Part shown: in pieces, positions 8,545 to 17,823 of the stretch
Position numbering within the stretch: the first letter of the stretch is position 1
How the letters are laid out: every line of letters starts with the position of its first letter
NCBI GenBank assembly: GCA_014238425.1
Contig: JABABD010000009.1
Span: 186,001 to 250,000, forward strand
DNA length: 64,000 nucleotides
Direction of reading: 5' to 3'
Source: Flavobacteriaceae bacterium
Lineage (GTDB): Bacteria > Bacteroidota > Bacteroidia > Flavobacteriales > Flavobacteriaceae
Notes under the pieces: model-generated
Seen by the model: only the letters and a program-made list of their open reading frames with translations
Databases searched by the model: none
What the model was told of the DNA's origin: nothing
Made by a program: the position numbers and the translations under genes

Positions 8545-9270
8545 ATGAAATTCAAATACTCATTATTAGCATTATTTTTTACACTCTGCAGTTGCCTCCA
8601 AGATAGTCAACATACAACTTATGTCTATAAAGCATCAGAAACTCCAACGATCGATGGTCTTGGTAATGACGCATGTTGGAGCAACGGTTTTTGGTTACCC
8701 TTAGAGCAAGTTTGGTTGGGTGAATCGCCTTCTTCAGAAGATTTCACAGGACAATATCAACTGAGTTGGTCCGAAGATGCGTTATATCTGCTTGTTAAAA
8801 TTAAGGATGATGTGCTTTTCGATCAGCATGAAGACCCATTAACACTTTGGTGGGATGATGATTGTGTTGAAATATTTATAGATGAAGACAATTCTCATGG
8901 TGAACATCAATATAATCATAACGCGTTTGCATATCATGTTGCCATGGATGGCAATGTTGTAGACCTTGGACTCGATAAAAAACCACATCTATATAACGAC
9001 CATGTCATCAGTAAAAAAGTAACAACAGGAAATACAACTACTTGGGAACTATCTATAAAGCTTTATGACGATTCTTTCGTTGATGGAAAGGAAAACACAC
9101 CGCGTAAACTAAAATCAGGAGAAACGATTGGTTTTGCTCTAGCCTATTGTGATAATGATGGCAGTAAAGAACGTGAGAATTTTATTGGCTCCGAAATGGT
9201 GGTAGGAGAAGACAAAAATCGTGGATGGATTGATGCAGGAATTTTTGGAGATTTACTTTTAGAAGAGTAA
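8545..9270 (+). CDS. CBM9-like lipoprotein
   Basis: 241 residues beginning with a lipoprotein signal (lipobox LCSC, lipidated Cys ~17). The rest resembles the CBM9-like sugar-binding fold: TPTIDGLGNDACW near residue 33, then LSWSEDALYLLVKIKDD near residue 74 and DDDCVEIFIDEDN near residue 110. Such domains bind carbohydrate ends or occur in surface proteins of unknown role. It is probably envelope-anchored and faces the periplasm or outside. It stands alone between divergent mazG and the convergent repeat-protein operon. Ligand unknown. Confidence 0.85.
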   Translation: MKFKYSLLALFFTLCSCLQDSQHTTYVYKASETPTIDGLGNDACWSNGFWLPLEQVWLGESPSSEDFTGQYQLSWSEDALYLLVKIKDDVLFDQHEDPLTLWWDDDCVEIFIDEDNSHGEHQYNHNAFAYHVAMDGNVVDLGLDKKPHLYNDHVISKKVTTGNTTTWELSIKLYDDSFVDGKENTPRKLKSGETIGFALAYCDNDGSKERENFIGSEMVVGEDKNRGWIDAGIFGDLLLEE

Positions 9271-9275
9271 TTTTT

Positions 9276-10892
9276 TTATTGCATAGTTACATTACTGTAT
9301 TTAGCATTCACAACAATTGTTTTATTACTATTTCCTCCTTCCGGATAATTCTTTATCACTTTTTTAGATGTACTTTCATTATTGAATTTCGAACGACTTC
9401 CTCTAAACAATAAATCATAATCTGTTTTTGGTAATGAAATCACAGCATCACTATTCTCTAGTATAATATTAAGGCTACTAAAAGAATCATCTATATTACT
9501 GATTGTTAAATCTCCAAAGCTTCCATCAATAATAGCCCTATTAATTAATGAATTGATATCAATATTTGATGAATTTGATGTTAATACCAAACGCCTTACA
9601 TTATTCAATTTTGCTTCCTCAACATAGTTTAGTTTTAGGTCACCTTCAATCCAATTATTAATCGACACATCTGTATAAGAAGCATTGATGGAAGTTGAAC
9701 TTCCATCAATACTATTAGCTACTAATTTACTATGTGACAAATCTGCTTTTAGGTTAGAGACGTTAGAAACGAACTTCAATTCGCCATGCCTCACATTCAC
9801 CTTGAGTTTGGCATCTTTAGGCATCTTTATCTTGATGGTCTTCTTGATTTTAGAATTAGAGTCATCTCCAAAAAGGTTTCCACGTCTTTCTACCCTCTCT
9901 TCAAAAAGCTTTGTTCTTTCTCGCGCTCGCTCTTCCATACGCTTAGCTCTTTCTTGAAGCTTTTCCTCGTAGTCTTCTCCGTATTTTTGTGTTAATTTTT
10001 TATCTAAGGATTCCCCCCAAGCTTCCATTTTTTTGGCATATTCATCACCCCATTTTTCGCCAAATTCTTCACCCCACTTCTCCATCTTCTCTTCAAAATC
10101 TTTTCCCCAACCCTTTTCAAATTTTTCTCCCCAAGCTTCCATTTTCTTGGCAAAATCTTCACCGAAATTTTCTCCAAAATCTTCACCCCATTTCTCCATC
10201 TTGGCTTCAAAGCCTGAATCTACGAAGTTACGCGCCCAAGTTTTCATTTTTTCTTTATAGCCCGGACCGTATTTTTTATCAAAACCCTTACTCCATTCAT
10301 CTAGATATGCTTCTCCTCTTTCTTCATATTCATCAGTATCAAAGTTGACAGATGTCACCCCTTCTGGCAAATCAAGCATTTCAGGGAAATTTGGAAAATT
10401 TAGAGATTCTAATAGTTTTTCTGGAAGCGCAGGCACTTCTGGAATCTCTGGAAACTCTGGCATTTCAGGAACCTCAGGCAATTCTGGCATTTCAGCCAGC
10501 ACAGCGCCAATGTTTTCTAGAGCTCCTAAACTCTCTAAACTTGTTAAATGTGCTAGGTTACCAAGTTCAGAACCCCAAGCCCAACTAGACAATGTACCTT
10601 TCGTTTTAATAGATACATTATCTCCATACCCTTCAATCGTCAAGTCCCATTCTTTCAATGCTTTTTGCAAATCTTCTTTTGACAGTTTAGTGCTCTCAAT
10701 ATAAGCCTCAATCTCAACAATATTCTTGTTCCAAGTCTCAAACTCAATATTTGCGAAACTGGTATTCAAGTCTATGGTTACATCCTTATTAACATCAATA
10801 GATTTCGATGTCTTCTGAAGTTTCTCTTGGGCATTGATACTCAATATGCCCACAAAAAACAGCATTGCTATATTATATGATATTCGTTTCAT
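9276..10892 (-). CDS. Secreted DUF4097-like protein with PE and WGE repeats
   Basis: A 538-residue protein with signal peptide (cleavage near INAQ, residue 21). The N-terminal part (22-130) and the C-terminal part (345-538) look like the beta-rich DUF4097-type domain (KTIKIKMPKDAKLKVNVRHGEL). Between them is an unusual insert: a proline-glutamate run at about residues 135-158 (MPELPEVPEMPEFPEIPEVP), then about eight charged units built on KMExWGExF (residues ~195-315). The repeats are probably a long amphipathic or coiled rod. The gene is last in an operon with an ECF sigma factor and a membrane anti-sigma-like protein, overlapping the latter by 20 bases, so it is probably part of the same envelope response. 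Function unknown. Confidence 0.82.
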   Translation of the reverse strand: MKRISYNIAMLFFVGILSINAQEKLQKTSKSIDVNKDVTIDLNTSFANIEFETWNKNIVEIEAYIESTKLSKEDLQKALKEWDLTIEGYGDNVSIKTKGTLSSWAWGSELGNLAHLTSLESLGALENIGAVLAEMPELPEVPEMPEFPEIPEVPALPEKLLESLNFPNFPEMLDLPEGVTSVNFDTDEYEERGEAYLDEWSKGFDKKYGPGYKEKMKTWARNFVDSGFEAKMEKWGEDFGENFGEDFAKKMEAWGEKFEKGWGKDFEEKMEKWGEEFGEKWGDEYAKKMEAWGESLDKKLTQKYGEDYEEKLQERAKRMEERARERTKLFEERVERRGNLFGDDSNSKIKKTIKIKMPKDAKLKVNVRHGELKFVSNVSNLKADLSHSKLVANSIDGSSTSINASYTDVSINNWIEGDLKLNYVEEAKLNNVRRLVLTSNSSNIDINSLINRAIIDGSFGDLTISNIDDSFSSLNIILENSDAVISLPKTDYDLLFRGSRSKFNNESTSKKVIKNYPEGGNSNKTIVVNAKYSNVTMQ

Positions 10893-11442
10893 TTTGATTG
10901 TTGTTTAATTCGTTTAATTGATCTTTTAATCGTTGCAATAAATTCAAGCGCAGTTTCAAGTTGTTTATCAAGGCATCTACGGTTTCAATATTAGGACCAG
11001 TTTCAGTCAGTTCTTTATTCAAGTGATCATACTCTGTGTTTAAATCACCTAATCGTTTTAAATAGCCATCTATGAGCTCCATATTTTCAGGTGCATAAGT
11101 CATCTTAGCCAATTCCATATTAATACTCGCTAGGTAATAATTTTCAACCTTTTTCAAATCTGGAGAAATATCTCCTAGTGACTGTATTTGAGTCTTTTTC
11201 TCTTCAACTTCTACTAATTCTGGATTAACAACCTCTTTATCCATTTGTGTAAAGATGCCATAGCCTAATCCAAGGAATACTATCAACGCTGCTGCAATCT
11301 TCAAGAAGAAAAATGAATTTGACCTTTTAATAGGAAGTTCTTCTTCAAGTCTTTGCAAAAATCGCGCATCGTGTCCTTCAGGCATTTGCCCTTTAGCTAA
11401 TTTTGAATCCTCTTCAAACAGTTTTCTAATATCCCGTTTCAT
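10873..11442 (-). CDS. Single-pass membrane protein, putative anti-sigma factor
   Basis: 189 residues: a cytoplasmic N-terminal segment with MPEGHDARFLQRLEEEL (residues ~20-36), one membrane helix (FFFLKIAAALIVFLGLGYGIF, ~44-64) and a helical periplasmic C-terminal part ending in Gln/Asn. The layout and its position directly after an ECF sigma gene, with a 17-base overlap, fit an anti-sigma factor. No zinc-binding ZAS motif (HxxxCxxC) is visible, so the assignment rests on topology and context. It also overlaps the downstream repeat protein gene. Confidence 0.75.
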   Translation of the reverse strand: MKRDIRKLFEEDSKLAKGQMPEGHDARFLQRLEEELPIKRSNSFFFLKIAAALIVFLGLGYGIFTQMDKEVVNPELVEVEEKKTQIQSLGDISPDLKKVENYYLASINMELAKMTYAPENMELIDGYLKRLGDLNTEYDHLNKELTETGPNIETVDALINNLKLRLNLLQRLKDQLNELNNNQNETNII

Positions 11443-11983
11443 GATGTGCTTGTTTTAATAATTCTTTTAATTTCACCTTACCTCTCGATAATTGTGTTCT
11501 AGATGCTACCTCAGAAACACTTAATATCTCAGATATTTCTTGATGGTCATAACCCTCGATCAAAAAAAGCATAAGAACATATTTGTACTTCTCAGGCAAG
11601 GTTTCAATGGCAGTTTTAATATCCTCGATAGATATCGTATCATCAACCATCCAATTGTCATCCGTACTCGTATCGACTACTTTTAAGTGTACATCTTCAA
11701 GTTCAACTAATCGCTGTTTCTTCGCTTTTAGTGTGTCTATACTTGTATTAATAACAATGCGTTTTAACCATGCTCCAAAAGTGACTTCTGCCTTGAATTG
11801 TCCTAACCTCTTAAAGGCTTTTATAAATGATTCCTGTACGATATCTTCAGCTTCCATAGAATCTTTTACAAACCTATTGGCCACGACATACATCCCGTTG
11901 CAATATTGATTGTACAATTGCATCTGCGCCTTGCGATTGTTCTTCTTACATTGTTCTATAATGTCGATTGTTAGTCCTTGCAC
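11426..11983 (-). CDS. ECF-type RNA polymerase sigma factor
   Basis: The frame encodes sigma region 2 (AQMQLYNQYCNGMYVVANRF, then AEDIVQESFIKAF) and sigma region 4 (LPEKYKYVLMLFLIEGYDHQEISEILSVSE, ending in the SRGKVKLKELL helix). No extra domain is present. There is no ATG ahead of the conserved core. A TTG at 12022 gives 198 residues, while the GTG at 11983 gives 185. I prefer the GTG because an AAAAA tract precedes it and a candidate promoter at 12039-12072 would leave only about nine leader bases before the TTG. It directs transcription of its own operon in most such systems; that is inference here. Confidence 0.92.
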   Translation of the reverse strand: MQGLTIDIIEQCKKNNRKAQMQLYNQYCNGMYVVANRFVKDSMEAEDIVQESFIKAFKRLGQFKAEVTFGAWLKRIVINTSIDTLKAKKQRLVELEDVHLKVVDTSTDDNWMVDDTISIEDIKTAIETLPEKYKYVLMLFLIEGYDHQEISEILSVSEVASRTQLSRGKVKLKELLKQAHHETGY

Positions 11984-12038
11984 TTTTTGATTTTGGTTAG
12001 TTGCCTTTAAAAGACGATACAAAAAATTGAATGTTGCA

Positions 12039-12072
12039 AAAAGTTACATAATTTTCTTTCAGTAACAACAAA
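12039..12072 (-). promoter_or_regulatory. Candidate promoter of the ECF sigma operon
   Basis: On the minus strand TTTG (12072-12069) is followed after 22 bases by TAACTTTT (12046-12039), which fits the Bacteroidota TTTG / TAnnTTTG pattern with one mismatch. It lies just upstream of the sigma gene. Confidence 0.4.
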
Positions 12073-12158
12073 TTCAGAAGATTCAACGTTATGGTTTATC
12101 CTATTACTCCTGAATTTGAATTATATTTATACTTTAAATTAATCCTACAGAATCCCTT

Positions 12159-12713
12159 ATGAATACGTTTTTAAAGTGGTTACTCCTACTCGTTTTTTTT
12201 GCGGCTATCGCCACATTTACCTATAGTTATTTTAATGGTGGGTTAGGGAGCAAACGTAAAAGCCCGAAGAAAACAGTAAGTTTTAGTGTAGATAATCTCA
12301 ACCTTAAAGTGTTTTACAATAGACCTTCGAAACGTGAACGCGATATTTTTGGTGGATTAGTACCCTATAACGAAGTCTGGCGAACAGGTGCGAATGAAGC
12401 GACTACCTTTGAGACTAACAAAGCATTAAAAATTGGTAAGGACTCCCTTCCTGCAGGAAAATACACTTTATGGACCATTCCAAATGACACTTTATGGCAA
12501 ATAATGTTTAATACTAAGCAATATGATTGGGGAGTTGATGAAAACATGAAACCCTTGCGGCAACCAGAATTTGACCTTATTAATATTTCTATTTCACCTC
12601 AAGATATCCCAAATACAGTTGAGCAATTCACCATTGCTTTTGACAATTCTACCGATAATCTATATTTAACGTTGGCTTGGGACAAAACCAAGATTGCTGT
12701 TCCTTTAAAATAA
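12159..12713 (+). CDS. DUF2911 family protein, membrane-anchored
   Basis: 184 residues with one N-terminal hydrophobic helix (residues 5-26, signal anchor), then a DUF2911 domain: VFYNRPSKRERDIFGGLVPYNEVWRTGANE, ALKIGKDSLPAGKYTLW and a C-terminal AWDKTKIAVPL. The body is probably periplasmic. The family has no established biochemical role. It ends 31 bases before meaB, so the two may be cotranscribed. Confidence 0.88.
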   Translation: MNTFLKWLLLLVFFAAIATFTYSYFNGGLGSKRKSPKKTVSFSVDNLNLKVFYNRPSKRERDIFGGLVPYNEVWRTGANEATTFETNKALKIGKDSLPAGKYTLWTIPNDTLWQIMFNTKQYDWGVDENMKPLRQPEFDLINISISPQDIPNTVEQFTIAFDNSTDNLYLTLAWDKTKIAVPLK

Positions 12714-12744
12714 AGTCCTATTTTAGATAAACATTTGTGCATTC

Positions 12745-13815
12745 GTGGCAAAAAACAAAAAATCAGCTTTAAACGTGCAAAAAGGTATTTCAGATTCTGA
12801 TATATCTAATACATCTTCCATCCTAAACATTCAACAAAAAAGAAAAACACAACCAACCGCTGACGAGTTAATAGATGGTATTTTAAAGGGAAACATAACC
12901 GATTTAAGTCGTGCTATTACCTTGGTAGAAAGTACAAATCGTGAACATCTACAAAAAGCAAATGCCATTATTCAAGGTTGTCTGTCTCATGCTAACAAGT
13001 CTATTCGTATAGGCATAACTGGTGTTCCAGGCGTCGGTAAAAGTACGTTTATTGAAACCTTTGGAAAATTGCTTACAACTTCAGGTAAAAAAGTAGCTGT
13101 TCTAGCTGTTGACCCAAGCAGCTCCTTAACAAAAGGTAGTATTTTAGGTGATAAGACACGTATGGAAGACCTGGTAAGGGATGATAATGCTTTTATTCGT
13201 CCATCAGCCTCTGGAGAATCGCTTGGTGGTGTGGCAAGAAAAACACGCGAAACCATTATCTTATGTGAGGCTGCAGGTTTTGATACTATTATTATAGAAA
13301 CTGTTGGTGTCGGCCAAAATGAAATCGCCGTACATAGTATGGTAGATTTTTTCTTGTTATTAAAATTAGCCGGTGCAGGAGATGAACTGCAAGGTATTAA
13401 ACGCGGTATCATAGAAATGGCAGATGCCATAGCCATTAATAAAGCGGATGGTGAGAACCAAAACGCAGCCAAATTGGCAAAAATAGAGTTCAATAGAGCC
13501 TTGCACCTCTATCCTGCTAAAGATTCTAATTGGTTACCCAAAGTAGTGGTTTGTAGTGCGCTCGAAAATGAAGGTATCTACAATATTTGGAATATGATCA
13601 AGGATTATGAACACTCCATGAAATCGTCTCAATATTTCTACACAAAAAGAAATGAGCAAAACAAGTTTTGGTTAACCCAAACCATTGAAGAGCGTTTGAA
13701 ATCAAATTTCTTTCAGAATGCTAAAATAAAAATAGAGCTTAGTAAGCAATTGCAGCTTATTGAGGAGAACAAAACAACACCTTTTGCAGCGGCAGATGTT
13801 CTTCTTAATCTATGA
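12745..13815 (+). CDS. meaB: Methylmalonyl-CoA mutase-associated GTPase MeaB
   Basis: A 356-residue G3E-type P-loop GTPase that protects and reloads methylmalonyl-CoA mutase with its cobalamin cofactor. Visible are the Walker A GVPGVGKS near residue 92, AVDPSSSLTKGSILGDKTRM near residue 120, ETVGVGQNE near residue 188 and the base-recognition NKAD near residue 230. The start is a GTG; no in-frame ATG precedes the conserved part. The extreme 3' end overlaps the convergent epimerase gene by six bases. The mutase subunits are not in this window. Confidence 0.94.
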   Translation: MAKNKKSALNVQKGISDSDISNTSSILNIQQKRKTQPTADELIDGILKGNITDLSRAITLVESTNREHLQKANAIIQGCLSHANKSIRIGITGVPGVGKSTFIETFGKLLTTSGKKVAVLAVDPSSSLTKGSILGDKTRMEDLVRDDNAFIRPSASGESLGGVARKTRETIILCEAAGFDTIIIETVGVGQNEIAVHSMVDFFLLLKLAGAGDELQGIKRGIIEMADAIAINKADGENQNAAKLAKIEFNRALHLYPAKDSNWLPKVVVCSALENEGIYNIWNMIKDYEHSMKSSQYFYTKRNEQNKFWLTQTIEERLKSNFFQNAKIKIELSKQLQLIEENKTTPFAAADVLLNL

Positions 13816-14751
13816 GAAGTTCTCTTTATACCAATTTACCTGATGTGTCACTCCTTCTAAAAGTGTCGTCTTCGGGTTATAGTCAAGTAATCTACGTGCT
13901 TTATCAATATTAGCACAGGTGCGTAATTGATCGCCTACTCTAGCTTCAACAACGTTAATATCGATACTTTGCCCTAACACTTTTTCTACAGCTTCAATAC
14001 CATCTTTAGTTGTATTCTCAGCCTCAGTTCCTAGATTGAATATTTCTCCGTTAACCACATCTTCCTTACCAACCACACTCACAACACCGTCAACTATATC
14101 TCCAACATAAGTAAAACTTCGCAAGTGAGTTTCGCTACCTTTATATAATGGAAAAGGTTTGCTATTCAAAGCATTAGCAATGAGTTTTGTGTACATCTTT
14201 TCTGGACGCTCTCTAGGACCTATCACAGAATACAATCGTAACGAACACGAATTAAACTTTTTTTCTCTACTTTTTTGCAATATTAATTGCTCAGCAGCCA
14301 ATTTAGTCACACCATAAAAAGAGGCTGGTTTTGGTGCAATATCTTCTGGATATGTCGCTTCCAATCCATAGATTGAAGACGTACCTATATTTATCATCAA
14401 TTTTAGGTCATTACATTCAAGGGCATAATCCACCAAATTTCTTGTGGCTATAACATTATTAGTTAAATAATCTTCAAAAGTTGACGTTTTTGATATGCCT
14501 GGCTGCGCTGCGAAATGAAAAATATGGTTGATATCTGTAGGCAACACGCCGGCAAGATTTTCATTTCTAAGATCCGTTTTTATTATGTTTATCCCTTTAT
14601 CAGTTAATGCTTTCGCATTAAGATTCTTCAGCTCTAAGCTATAATACGGTGAGAAATTATCGACTCCTATAACTTCATGCCCTAAACTGTGTAATCGTTC
14701 TGATGTATGAGATCCAATAAAACCAGCAGCTCCTGTGACTAATATTTTCAT
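13810..14751 (-). CDS. NAD-dependent epimerase/dehydratase (nucleotide-sugar epimerase)
   Basis: A 313-residue extended short-chain dehydrogenase: GAAGFIGSH at residue 7 binds NAD, and the YGVTK catalytic pair lies near residue 146 with an upstream Ser (TSSIYG). The substrate half (RLYSVIGPRERPEKMYTKLI) resembles UDP-glucuronate 4-epimerase and UDP-glucose 4-epimerase relatives. It probably makes or converts a nucleotide sugar in the cytoplasm. It is divergent from the GT2/LAB_N/GT39 cluster about 108 bases away and could supply its sugar; the exact reaction cannot be read from sequence. Confidence 0.9.
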   Translation of the reverse strand: MKILVTGAAGFIGSHTSERLHSLGHEVIGVDNFSPYYSLELKNLNAKALTDKGINIIKTDLRNENLAGVLPTDINHIFHFAAQPGISKTSTFEDYLTNNVIATRNLVDYALECNDLKLMINIGTSSIYGLEATYPEDIAPKPASFYGVTKLAAEQLILQKSREKKFNSCSLRLYSVIGPRERPEKMYTKLIANALNSKPFPLYKGSETHLRSFTYVGDIVDGVVSVVGKEDVVNGEIFNLGTEAENTTKDGIEAVEKVLGQSIDINVVEARVGDQLRTCANIDKARRLLDYNPKTTLLEGVTHQVNWYKENFS

Positions 14752-14859
14752 AATAACTATTTAAGGAGTGCAAGTTAACATCTTTTTTATGTTTAAAATC
14801 GACAATATATAACCAGTCAACTAAAATCATCTATTTTTGTTCCAACTAACGACCAATTG

Positions 14860-15576
14860 ATGACATTCGATTTTACGATTATCGTCCCTGTATACAACGA
14901 AGAAGAAAATTTAATTCGTGTAGAAAAGGAATTACTAGCCTATAAAAAAATAGCCTCAAAACCTACTTGTATCTTGTTTGTTAATGACGGCTCAAAAGAT
15001 AAAAGTCAATCAATCATTGAGGACATATGTTCAAGAAATAATGGTTTTGAATATATATCATTTAAAGAGAATAGAGGATTAAGTACTGCTATTAAAGCAG
15101 GATTTGACCATGTAAAGACACCATTGCTTGGGTATATTGATTCGGATCTTCAAACATCTCCAGAAGATTTCAATTTATTACTGCAACACAGTGATGCATA
15201 CGATTTGGTAACAGGTGTAAGAGCAGATAGAAAAGACTCTTTTGTTAAAAATATGTCTTCAAAAATAGCGAACGGAATCAGGCGTACTTTCACCCATGAC
15301 GGAATGGATGATACGGGCTGCCCATTAAAAGTAATTAAAAGTAATTATGCCAAACGAATTCCCATGTTCAAGGGGCTTCATCGCTTTTTACCAGCTATGA
15401 TCCTGTTGCAAAATGGCAAAATAATTCAAATTCCTGTTAGGCATTTCCCTCGTATCGCCGGTACAGCAAAATTTGGTCTTTGGAATAGATTATTAGGACC
15501 ACTATCAGATTGTTTTGCTTATTTATGGATGAAGCGAAAATATATTAATTACGAAGTTGGAAAGAAAAGCGAATGA
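14860..15576 (+). CDS. Family-2 glycosyltransferase (DPM/ArnC-like)
   Basis: 238 residues of a GT-A fold: IIVPVYNEEENL at residue 7, FVNDGSKDKS near residue 40 and the metal and sugar site YIDSDLQTSPED near residue 93. DTGCPLKVIK near residue 150 is typical of polyprenyl-phosphate glycosyltransferases. There are no C-terminal membrane helices, so it probably acts at the inner face of the membrane. A TTG at 14857 directly precedes the ATG at 14860; I use the ATG. It overlaps the next gene by four bases. In ArnC-ArnT type pathways such an enzyme loads a sugar onto undecaprenyl phosphate for the GT39 transferase two genes on. Confidence 0.9.
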   Translation: MTFDFTIIVPVYNEEENLIRVEKELLAYKKIASKPTCILFVNDGSKDKSQSIIEDICSRNNGFEYISFKENRGLSTAIKAGFDHVKTPLLGYIDSDLQTSPEDFNLLLQHSDAYDLVTGVRADRKDSFVKNMSSKIANGIRRTFTHDGMDDTGCPLKVIKSNYAKRIPMFKGLHRFLPAMILLQNGKIIQIPVRHFPRIAGTAKFGLWNRLLGPLSDCFAYLWMKRKYINYEVGKKSE

Positions 15577-16211
15577 GCGATTGGATTATATATAGTATTG
15601 GGTTCACCGCCCAGATTCTTTTTTCATCAAGGCTTGTTATACAATGGATAACTTCTGAAAGACAGAAAAAAGTCATTACCCCTTCGCTGTTTTGGATTCT
15701 GAGTTTAATTGCATCTTTTTTACTTTTTATTTATGGCTATTTAAGAGATGATTTTGCCATTATGCTTGGACAAGCCCTAACTTATTTTATATACATAAGG
15801 AATTTACAATTACAAAATGAATGGCAAAAAATACCAATCGTTATAAGGTTACTATTATATGGTATTCCGACATTAATGGCCATTTATTACTTTAATAATA
15901 ATATCATTGATAAAGACAATCTTTTTAGGAATGAAGCTATTCCCTTTTGGCTATTAATGCTTGGTGTTATTTCTCAAATTGTTTTCACATTACGTTTTAT
16001 ATATCAATGGTTATATTCTGAGAGACTCAAAAAATCTGCCTTACCATTTGGGTTTTGGTTATTGAGTTTAATTGGTTCCTTACTAATTTTAGTATATGCC
16101 ATTTATAGAAAAGATCCTGTGTTATTTATTGGCCATATACTAGGTGCTACTATTTATGTTAGAAATTTGATATTATTACATAATCAAGATGCTGGAGAAA
16201 CTACAACATAA
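15573..16211 (+). CDS. LAB_N (lipid-A-disaccharide synthase N-terminal domain) membrane protein
   Basis: 212 residues, about six membrane helices, made of two LAB_N units: ILFSSRLVIQWITSERQKK near residue 15 and IVFTLRFIYQWLYSERLKK near residue 130, each followed by a P..FW.LSLIGS helix pair and a GHILG/GQALTYFIYIRNL helix. No LpxB catalytic domain follows, so it is not a lipid A disaccharide synthase. Stand-alone LAB_N proteins occur beside ArnC/ArnT-type genes, suggesting help in lipid-linked sugar movement or transfer. Overlaps on both sides indicate one transcript with its neighbours. Confidence 0.9.
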   Translation: MSDWIIYSIGFTAQILFSSRLVIQWITSERQKKVITPSLFWILSLIASFLLFIYGYLRDDFAIMLGQALTYFIYIRNLQLQNEWQKIPIVIRLLLYGIPTLMAIYYFNNNIIDKDNLFRNEAIPFWLLMLGVISQIVFTLRFIYQWLYSERLKKSALPFGFWLLSLIGSLLILVYAIYRKDPVLFIGHILGATIYVRNLILLHNQDAGETTT

Positions 16212-17823
16212 GCCCATTCTTACTATAGTCATTGTGGTTGGTTTGATGTTATTAATAAACATTGATTCACTTCAAGTCACCATAATGGAAGCGCGTAATT
16301 TCATTACGGCGCGAGAGATGGTTACTGATGGTAACTGGCTATTAACAACTATGAATGGCACACCTCGGTATCAAAAACCACCGTTACCAACATGGCTTAC
16401 AGCAGTATCTTCGATGGTATTTGGAATGAAGCATCTTTTTGGTTTACGATTGCCTGCCATTTTAATGGTAATGACTACAGGGATTTATGCCTATTTCTTA
16501 TCCTTTGAATTGTTGCAAAACAAAAAACAGGCTTTGGTAAATGGATTACTCACTATCACTTCTTTTTATGTGATTGCTATTATAATTGAAGCTCCTTGGG
16601 ATATTTATGCACATGGATTTATGTTAGTTGCTATATATCATTTATTTCAATTGTTTCAAAAGATCAACAATTATTGGAAGCATACTATTATAGCTGGAAT
16701 ATTTATTGGTTTTTCCATTTTAAGCAAAGCTCCCGTTTCTGTTTATGCCTTACTACTACCATTTTTAATTGCTTACGGAATTGTTTTTAAGTACAAACAT
16801 CTTAAATCCAAACTATTTTCCTTCGTGTCTTTATTGATTTTAGCATTGGCTATTGGCGGCTGGTGGTTTTTATATGTGCGCTATAACGACCCACAAACAT
16901 TCCTTGCTATTACCAGTAAAGAAACTGGTAATTGGTCCAGTTATAATGTGCGCCCTTTTTACTATTACTGGAGTTTCTTTACACAAAGTGGTTTATGGAC
17001 AATACCTGCATTTATCTCATTACTATATCCGTATTTGAAATCTCGAGTAACTAATTTAAAAGCCTATAGGCTTACTTTTTTCTGGACTATTTTCGCTGTG
17101 ATTCTACTATCCATTATCCCAGAAAAAAAATCCAGATATCTTATGCCCGTGCTTATTCCTTTGGCATTAAACACTGGTTTTTACGTCAATTATCTCATTG
17201 AAAAATTCAAGAATCTAAAAGACAAGAGAGAGATTCTACCTGTGTATTTCAATTTCGGGCTCATAGGATTGATTGGGATAGCTTTTCCGTTCTTGTATTT
17301 CTTTTTAAAGGACAGTTTAGATAGTAAATATCTTGTTTGGTTCTTGATTGCTTCCATAGTGTTGTTTTTTTTAGGTGTAGCTATCATACTGCAACTAAAA
17401 CGAAAGCATATTAGCAATGTATTTTTATTGACTATCGGTTTTATGGTAAGTGTTTTCCTGTTTGTATTACCAATGACTAGTGCCTTAATAAACAGTAATT
17501 ACAAACCTATTATAGAACTACAGGGAAATGCAACAAAAGAAAACCTCAACGTTTATGTCTTCAATTATGTCTCCCCAGAAATGATTTGGCAATATGGAGC
17601 CAAAATCCCTCAAATAAAGCTGAATGATTCTGTTTACAATTACCCGAAAGAAAAACAATTTGGATTGTTAACAAATGATATTAGTCCTGAAGATTATGAG
17701 CTTTTGAGTACAAAGTATCTTATGGAGGAAACGCAAACATTCGATTTGAATACCACCAAACCTGAATCAAGGAAATATAGAGAACGGTTGATGAATCATT
17801 ATTATATTCTCACAAAGAAATAA
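16189..17823 (+). CDS. GT39 / ArnT-like integral membrane glycosyltransferase
   Basis: 544 residues with about eleven membrane helices. Near the N-terminus ITAREMVTDGNWLLTTMNG (residues ~39-57) and YQKPPLPTWL (~61-70) match the first periplasmic loop of the ArnT/PMT family, which carries the acidic catalytic residue (here the Glu of MEAR near residue 34). Family members move a sugar from undecaprenyl phosphate to lipid A or another acceptor in the periplasm. The start overlaps the LAB_N gene by 23 bases. The 3' end meets the convergent PAP2 gene. Acceptor unknown; a cell-envelope glycan is likely. Confidence 0.9.
   Translation: MLEKLQHKPILTIVIVVGLMLLINIDSLQVTIMEARNFITAREMVTDGNWLLTTMNGTPRYQKPPLPTWLTAVSSMVFGMKHLFGLRLPAILMVMTTGIYAYFLSFELLQNKKQALVNGLLTITSFYVIAIIIEAPWDIYAHGFMLVAIYHLFQLFQKINNYWKHTIIAGIFIGFSILSKAPVSVYALLLPFLIAYGIVFKYKHLKSKLFSFVSLLILALAIGGWWFLYVRYNDPQTFLAITSKETGNWSSYNVRPFYYYWSFFTQSGLWTIPAFISLLYPYLKSRVTNLKAYRLTFFWTIFAVILLSIIPEKKSRYLMPVLIPLALNTGFYVNYLIEKFKNLKDKREILPVYFNFGLIGLIGIAFPFLYFFLKDSLDSKYLVWFLIASIVLFFLGVAIILQLKRKHISNVFLLTIGFMVSVFLFVLPMTSALINSNYKPIIELQGNATKENLNVYVFNYVSPEMIWQYGAKIPQIKLNDSVYNYPKEKQFGLLTNDISPEDYELLSTKYLMEETQTFDLNTTKPESRKYRERLMNHYYILTKK

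Noticed and set aside
9685..10704. Several long plus-strand open frames opposite the repeat protein gene
   Set aside because: They are by-products of the repetitive Glu/Lys/Trp codons of the minus-strand gene, with Ser/Phe/Pro-rich translations, no signals and mutual overlaps.
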